A stretch of DNA of 8,995 nucleotides from an uncultured Clostridia bacterium (GTDB taxonomy: Bacteria > Bacillota > Clostridia > Oscillospirales > CAG-272). A model generated the notes under the pieces. That model saw nothing but the letters and a program-made list of their open reading frames with translations, searched no databases and had not been told where the DNA came from. Both the position numbers and the translations under genes were made by a program. Numbering within the stretch: position 1 is the first letter of the stretch; the number at the start of each line of letters is the position of its first letter. Positions 5,548 through 8,995 of the stretch are shown piece after piece. The stretch spans positions 1-8,995 of the forward strand of contig CAJONA010000042.1 of NCBI GenBank assembly GCA_905235755.1, read 5' to 3'.

Positions 5548-6546
5548 ATGACACTCGGACAAAGAATAATGCAAATACGCACGGAAAATGCTCTTTCGCA
5601 GGAGCAATTCGGAGAAATGCTCGGCACGACAAGGCAGACCGTTTCCCGCTGGGAACTCGACCAAGCATACCCCGAAATATCAAAAATCGTAATGATAAGC
5701 AATCTTTTCTCGGTATCCGTCGATTCGATAATAAAAGACGGAATCAGCACGTTTGACGACGTAAATATCCCGTACACCTGCGGTGTTTATCGCTCGAAAA
5801 CATCAGCGATCGTCGAAACGGTCAAATACGCGCTCGTATATTATAAAAGAGAAAAGAACATCATCGGGGCAAAATTTTATGCCGGCTCGCCCGTCAAGAA
5901 GGAACTTATCGCGATCTGCGAGCGCGACTTGTCGGAAAATAAGACAAAATATGCCTACAAATACGGCGACAAAACGATCTCAAACGACGCGGAAATCTCG
6001 GTATCGCTCGGTGAGGAATACGACAAGATCGCGAAAAACAATATGCGACGCCTTGAAAAATTTCGCATCGACACATCGGGCAAACTTCCGCCCACAGTCA
6101 GCGAAGCAGGAATAAAGAATTGTCTTGTACTGTGGCGCTCGCAAGACAGATTTGAGGTAACAGGACAAAAGTTTTTCTTTTACCTTTGCACGAGCAAAAC
6201 GGAATATGTTTTTTCAATAGACAGACAGGATGAAAATATTTATTGCGCAGCGTCGTACAACACAATTTTCGATTTGGGAATGTACAGTATCGGGCAGTAT
6301 TTCAGAATACGCAACTACAAAGACAATTCCGAGCGATTTTGTTCGTTTGGCGCGGACTTCTCTTTCGAGCCGAAATCGTCCGACGTTCCGACGGATAAAC
6401 TGAATTTAAGAGAATGCGGAAATAAAAACGCCATTTGGTACGTCAAGCGTTACACAGACGACGAGATCGTTCTCGACGGCTGCGGCGGCGATGAATACGT
6501 TTTCAAAAGAAAAAATGATGACGTGGACGAAAGATTTATCGAATGA
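5548..6546 (+). CDS. XRE-family HTH protein with unrecognised C-terminal region
   Basis: A 332-residue protein. Residues 1-65 form a classic Cro/CI HTH: LGQRIMQIRTENALSQEQFGEMLG, then the recognition helix region TTRQTVSRWELDQAYPE. This predicts sequence-specific DNA binding, probably as a repressor. Residues 66-332 match no domain I recognise. They contain YTCGVYRSKTSAIVETVKYALVYYK, a charged middle, and an aromatic-rich beta-like part with FFFYLCTSKTEYVFSID and ending DGCGGDEYVFKRK. There is no peptidase LexA-type dyad, TPR or membrane segment. The start is ATG 5548, 8 nt after AAGGAGG; the frame is open upstream to 5464, but that start lacks a binding site and would begin in the palindrome. 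G+C is lower than in the flanking genes (33-43% in hand-counted stretches). No cofactor or ligand is evident. The gene is monocistronic and ends at a bidirectional terminator. Confidence 0.88.
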   Translation: MTLGQRIMQIRTENALSQEQFGEMLGTTRQTVSRWELDQAYPEISKIVMISNLFSVSVDSIIKDGISTFDDVNIPYTCGVYRSKTSAIVETVKYALVYYKREKNIIGAKFYAGSPVKKELIAICERDLSENKTKYAYKYGDKTISNDAEISVSLGEEYDKIAKNNMRRLEKFRIDTSGKLPPTVSEAGIKNCLVLWRSQDRFEVTGQKFFFYLCTSKTEYVFSIDRQDENIYCAASYNTIFDLGMYSIGQYFRIRNYKDNSERFCSFGADFSFEPKSSDVPTDKLNLRECGNKNAIWYVKRYTDDEIVLDGCGGDEYVFKRKNDDVDERFIE

Positions 6547-6577
6547 ATGACTACGGAATATTCCATAATCGCCCTAC

Positions 6578-6625
6578 AAAAAAACATAAAACATCGCCGG
6601 CTGACACGGGCGATGTTTTCTTTTT
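6578..6625. terminator. Bidirectional rho-independent terminator
   Basis: An 11-bp perfect stem, AAAACATCGCC (6588-6598) and GGCGATGTTTT (6609-6619), has a 10-nt loop, TTTTCTTTTT on the right and an A-run at 6578-6584 on the left. It terminates both the HTH gene (stop 6544-6546) and the converging ABC operon (stop 6625-6627). Confidence 0.88.
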
Positions 6626-7272
6626 CATATATCCTGCTTTTCGAAGTCCGAGGCGGCTTTTCTGTAAACAAAGAACGTCCCCGTCGCATATATCAGAACG
6701 CACACGGCGAGAACGATGAGCTTTTCGGGCACATATTCCGTGTCGGGCGTGTCGAGGACGTCGCGCATAAACGGGATTATATGCGCCAGCATCTCGGCAA
6801 CGGCGATATACAAAAACATCGCTATGCTCGCCTTTGCAAACGACGCGCCGACCTTCTTTACGTCTTTATAATACGATCCGAAGAACACGGCGTTGAACAG
6901 CGTCATCATCGGGAGCGAAAGCGCGAAAAGAGATATGCCCGCGTCCATGCCGACGGCGTTTCCGCCGATATCCATGCTTTGACGGATCAGTGCGAACGGC
7001 ACGGCGACAGCTATCTGCGCCGTTTCGAGAATGACGGCATAGATAAAGCGCGCCGCGACTATCTTGCGCTTTGACACGGGCAGCAGCATCGAATAAAAGA
7101 TGTCGTTGTTTTCCCTGCCCGAAAGACAGGTGAAGAAGATCGCAAGCCCTGTGTAAAAAAACACGACGTAGTAAGGATAATTCGGAATTATCAGCATCGC
7201 CGACAGTGCGAGGAATATCGGCGCCGTCGGGTGCATTGCAAGCGAAAATTCTTTTTTCAGCAAATTTATCAC
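6625..7272 (-). CDS. ABC-2 type transporter permease
   Basis: The membrane subunit of an ABC transporter, 215 residues with about six hydrophobic segments (roughly 16-31, 34-51, 72-95, 111-137, 148-168 and 183-203). GRENNDIFYSMLLPVSKRKIVAARF (51-75) is the conserved cytosolic stretch of the ABC2_membrane_5-type small permeases found beside YtrB-like ATPases. Substrate is not predictable; relatives act in antibiotic-peptide resistance or envelope stress. The start is GTG (complement of 7270-7272), chosen because GGGAGG lies 7 nt upstream; it overlaps the ATPase stop as GTGA, indicating translational coupling. Two copies probably pair with two ATPase subunits. The frame is open for another 19 codons upstream, but that stretch lies over the ATPase gene and lacks a binding site. 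The gene ends at the shared terminator. Confidence 0.87.
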   Translation of the reverse strand: MINLLKKEFSLAMHPTAPIFLALSAMLIIPNYPYYVVFFYTGLAIFFTCLSGRENNDIFYSMLLPVSKRKIVAARFIYAVILETAQIAVAVPFALIRQSMDIGGNAVGMDAGISLFALSLPMMTLFNAVFFGSYYKDVKKVGASFAKASIAMFLYIAVAEMLAHIIPFMRDVLDTPDTEYVPEKLIVLAVCVLIYATGTFFVYRKAASDFEKQDI

Positions 7273-8105
7273 GTCTTGTCCTCCCTTTCGATGTGCAGCA
7301 TTATCTCTTCGAGCGTCGCCGCACGGCATTGCGTTTTTTCGTCGACGTCCTCGGCTCGGATAAGCGCGGAATACCCGCTTTTTTCGCGGCGTGCGCCGAT
7401 GAGTTTTTCGTGCGGCAATTCGTTTGCCTCATCAAATTCCACTACGCGATAGCCGTCGGTGTATGCGTTCATATCGCCGTCGTAGATGATCCTGCCTTTT
7501 TTGATGTAGATTATGTTGTCGGCGCACCGCATAAGATCGGACGTGATGTGCGTCGAAAAAAGCAACGTCTTGCCCTCGCGGCAAAGATCGCCGAATATTT
7601 CGAGCAGTTCGTCGCGCGAAAACGGATCGAGCCCCGACGTCGGCTCGTCGAGGATGAGGAGCTCCGCCCCGTGCGAAAGGGCAAGCGCGAGCGAATATTT
7701 TACTTTCATACCGGCGGAAAGCTCCGACGGCTTTTTGTTTTCGTCGAGAGAAAACATCTTTGAATATTTTTCGTATGCCGCGTCGTCCCATGTTGAGAAA
7801 AACGGCTTCGTCACGCGAGTTATCGCCGATATTTTTTTGCCGGCATAGTAATTAACCTCGCCGAGAAGAAATCCTGTCCTGCGTTTGATCTCGTCCTCGT
7901 TTGACTTAAAAGGTTTCCCGAAAAACTCCACGCTCCCGCCGTCAGGGCGAACAAATCCGAACAAAGATTTCAGCGTCGTGCTTTTCCCCGCGCCGTTGCG
8001 CCCTATAAAGCCCGTTATCTTTCCCTCTTCAAGCGAAAACGAAACGTCGTCAAGCAGAAACGAACGGTACTCTTTCCGCAAATTGCAAACTTCAAGTATG
8101 CTCAT
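7269..8105 (-). CDS. ABC transporter ATP-binding protein (YtrB-like)
   Basis: The cytosolic ATPase subunit powering the adjacent permease; 278 residues. Walker A is GRNGAGKST (35-43), the signature is LSAGMKVKYSLALALS (from 129), Walker B with catalytic Glu is LLILDEP (149-155), the D-loop is SGLD (157-160) and the switch His is 186 in FSTHITSD. In the Q-loop region the sequence reads GFLLGEVNYYAG, with no glutamine at the expected place. Residues about 215-278 form a C-terminal extension common in this exporter group. ATG (complement of 8103-8105) overlaps the regulator's stop as ATGA, with GGGAG 10 nt upstream. It is the middle gene of the regulator, ATPase, permease operon. The family is clear; the transported compound is unknown. 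Confidence 0.93.
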   Translation of the reverse strand: MSILEVCNLRKEYRSFLLDDVSFSLEEGKITGFIGRNGAGKSTTLKSLFGFVRPDGGSVEFFGKPFKSNEDEIKRRTGFLLGEVNYYAGKKISAITRVTKPFFSTWDDAAYEKYSKMFSLDENKKPSELSAGMKVKYSLALALSHGAELLILDEPTSGLDPFSRDELLEIFGDLCREGKTLLFSTHITSDLMRCADNIIYIKKGRIIYDGDMNAYTDGYRVVEFDEANELPHEKLIGARREKSGYSALIRAEDVDEKTQCRAATLEEIMLHIEREDKT

Positions 8106-8326
8106 TCTTCGTCTTCTCCCGAAATATCTCCGCCGAATATCTTTTCCGTCAGAAATGCGACCGCGTCTTTCGGCGGTATCGCTATGCCCTTTTTTTCATC
8201 GGCGAGCACGAGCAGCGTGTCGCCCGGGTTGATGTTGAATATCTCTCGCGCTTCTTTCGGTATTACGAGCTGTCCGCGTTCGCCGACTTTTACAGACCAC
8301 GCGTATTTGCCCTTCGGTTTTTTCAT
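8102..8326 (-). CDS. AbrB/MazE/SpoVT-family DNA-binding regulator
   Basis: A 74-residue transition-state-regulator-like protein. WSVKVGERGQLVIPKEAREIF followed by NINPGDTLLVLADEKKGIAI (residues 10-50) is the swapped-hairpin AbrB domain, which binds DNA as a dimer. The tail (51-74) is short, helical-looking and acidic (GEDEE). ATG (complement of 8324-8326) was chosen because AAAAGGAG (complement of 8335-8342) lies 8 nt upstream. The frame remains open 38 codons further, but that start would lie upstream of the promoter -10. As the first gene of the ABC operon and translationally coupled to the ATPase, it most likely controls its own operon. It could instead resemble a MazE antitoxin, but no toxin gene is adjacent. 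Confidence 0.92.
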   Translation of the reverse strand: MKKPKGKYAWSVKVGERGQLVIPKEAREIFNINPGDTLLVLADEKKGIAIPPKDAVAFLTEKIFGGDISGEDEE

Positions 8327-8342
8327 TTTATGCGCTCCTTTT

Positions 8343-8366
8343 GTATGAAAAGTATGATTTGTATGA
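8343..8366 (-). promoter_or_regulatory. Three 9-bp-phased TCATAC repeats, candidate operator
   Basis: GTATGA occurs at 8343-8348, 8352-8357 and 8361-8366 on the plus strand (TCATAC on the transcribed strand), with starts exactly 9 bp apart. They fill the space between the -10 element and the ribosome binding site of the AbrB-type gene. Position suits an autoregulatory operator or a translational control site; this role is inferred. Confidence 0.5.
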
Positions 8367-8395
8367 ATTATATCACACGATCGATCGGTTGTCAA
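8367..8395 (-). promoter_or_regulatory. Consensus sigma-A promoter of the AbrB-ABC operon
   Basis: On the minus strand TTGACA (complement of 8390-8395), 17 bp, then TATAAT (complement of 8367-8372), with an extended TGA before the -10. Both hexamers are perfect. The spacer contains the self-complementary CGATCGATCG (8378-8387), another possible regulator site. Confidence 0.9.
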
Positions 8396-8448
8396 CCCGT
8401 TTATACAGCGTAATGAGATATTATTTTTTAAATATATCAAAATATCTA

Positions 8449-8491
8449 TTGAAAAAAATCTGAAATTGTAGTAAAATTATTCTGTTATAAT
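8449..8491 (+). promoter_or_regulatory. Promoter region of argS (two overlapping candidates)
   Basis: TTGAAA (8449-8454), 17 bp and TAAAAT (8472-8477) form one good promoter. A second, extended -10 (TGT before TATAAT, 8486-8491) lies 14 bp further, without a good -35. Either would serve argS, whose ATG is at 8532. No T-box-like leader fits in this short 5' region. Confidence 0.65.
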
Positions 8492-8531
8492 GGGATTATG
8501 TGTAAACTTTTTAAAGACAGGAACATTTACT

Positions 8532-8995
8532 ATGAAAAATTTGAAGAAAAAAATATCGTCTGCGCTGCTCGCCGCGATCAAAGACGCATTCCCTGACGCG
8601 AATTTGCCAAGCGACGACGACGTCGCGCAGATGCTCGAATACCCGCCCGACGCAAAAATGGGCGACCTTGCGTTTCCGTGCTTTAAATTCAGCCGAGAGC
8701 TGAGAAAAGCGCCTCCCGCGATAGCGGCGGCGATAGCCGAGCGCTTCTCTTGCGACGGCGTCGAAAAGTGCGAAACGGCGGGCGGATATCTCAATTTCCG
8801 CATCGCAAATTCGTATTACGAGGCGCTTGCGCCGAAGATACTCGCCGAAGGCGGCGAATACGGACGCAGTCACGTCGGCGACGGCAAAACAGTCGTTCTC
8901 GATTACTCCGCGCCGAATATATGCAAGCCGTTCCACATCGGACACCTCGCGTCGACCGTTATCGGCCATTCGCTGAAAATGATACATCGGTTTTC
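8532..8995 (+). CDS. argS: Arginyl-tRNA synthetase, N-terminal part (cut by window end)
   Basis: A class I aminoacyl-tRNA synthetase charging tRNA-Arg in the cytosol. Only 154 codons plus 2 bases are present, of the roughly 550-600 usual for the family. Residues 1-115 form the N-terminal additional domain specific to ArgS, with MGDLAFPCFKFSRELRKAP (43-61) and GGYLNFRI (84-91). The catalytic domain starts with VLDYSAPNICKPFHIGHLAS, containing the HIGH signature (135-138), then TVIGHSLKMIHRF, diagnostic of ArgS. ATG 8532 is preceded by AGGAA (8519-8523), a modest binding site, and a promoter region. It is divergent from the AbrB-ABC operon. It is truncated only because the window ends, with no sign of damage. 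Confidence 0.95.
   Translation, partial: MKNLKKKISSALLAAIKDAFPDANLPSDDDVAQMLEYPPDAKMGDLAFPCFKFSRELRKAPPAIAAAIAERFSCDGVEKCETAGGYLNFRIANSYYEALAPKILAEGGEYGRSHVGDGKTVVLDYSAPNICKPFHIGHLASTVIGHSLKMIHRF

Noticed and set aside
5314..5777. Minus-strand open frames across the repeat cluster and the HTH gene start
   Set aside because: They encode Arg/Gly/Ser/Pro-rich text from the palindromic repeats (SPSGRA-like) and antisense HTH sequence; no ribosome binding site.
8102..8326. Toxin-antitoxin system with a MazE-like antitoxin
   Set aside because: The next gene downstream is an ABC ATPase, not a MazF-type toxin, and the operon layout matches a transporter regulator.
8327..8440. N-terminal extension of the AbrB-family protein to 8440
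   Set aside because: That start lies upstream of the consensus -35/-10 promoter, and the extension has no domain character.
8477..8987. Minus-strand open frames opposite argS
   Set aside because: Antisense to clear argS coding sequence with the HIGH motif; Arg-rich shadow translation with no start signals.

Overview
The window looks like chromosomal DNA from an uncultured member of the Clostridia (Bacillota), probably a gut-type lineage. The reasons are strong AGGAGG-like ribosome binding sites, near-consensus sigma-A promoters with 17-bp spacers, TGA used as an ordinary stop, and Firmicutes-type gene families (RF3, an SDR resembling the Bacillus mannonate oxidoreductase, and an AbrB-ABC transporter operon). 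This assignment is inference; no rRNA or species marker is complete here.

Layout, left to right. (1) Positions 10-858 (+) encode a single-pass membrane protein of unknown function. It converges on a minus-strand cluster through a bidirectional terminator at 857-890. (2) Positions 889-4047 (-) hold a three-gene cluster transcribed right to left: a HAD phosphatase, a short-chain dehydrogenase and peptide chain release factor 3 (prfC, TTG start). (3) Positions 4048-4200 are a divergent promoter region serving the phosphatase and a plus-strand Sfp-type phosphopantetheinyl transferase (4201-4869). (4) Positions 4872-5472 are the most unusual part. A small AT-rich gene for a DUF559 (PD-(D/E)XK-like) endonuclease sits exactly between two inverted copies of a 44-45 bp double-hairpin repeat. 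Two more degenerate copies and a perfect 11-bp-stem palindrome follow. (5) Positions 5548-6546 (+) encode an XRE-family HTH protein with a long unrecognised C-terminal region, with its own promoter and a bidirectional terminator. (6) Positions 6625-8326 (-) are an overlapping three-gene operon: AbrB-type regulator, ABC ATPase and ABC-2 permease. It runs from a consensus promoter followed by three 9-bp-phased TCATAC repeats. (7) Positions 8532-8995 (+) are the 5' part of argS, cut by the window end and divergent from the ABC operon.

How the parts work together. Translation functions (prfC, argS), metabolite repair or sugar metabolism (HAD, SDR) and carrier-protein activation (PPTase) form the housekeeping background. 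The AbrB-ABC set is a self-contained, probably self-regulated exporter or transport module. The DUF559 unit looks like an insertion: it begins 2 bp after the PPTase stop, and a hand count gives about 35% G+C for 4921-5280 against roughly 50% or more in the PPTase gene. Compensatory base differences between the left and right repeats indicate that their folded structure is conserved. The best candidate for something undescribed is therefore a compact endonuclease-plus-palindromic-repeat unit, analogous in layout (not in enzyme) to REP/RAYT elements. That function is inferred, not shown.
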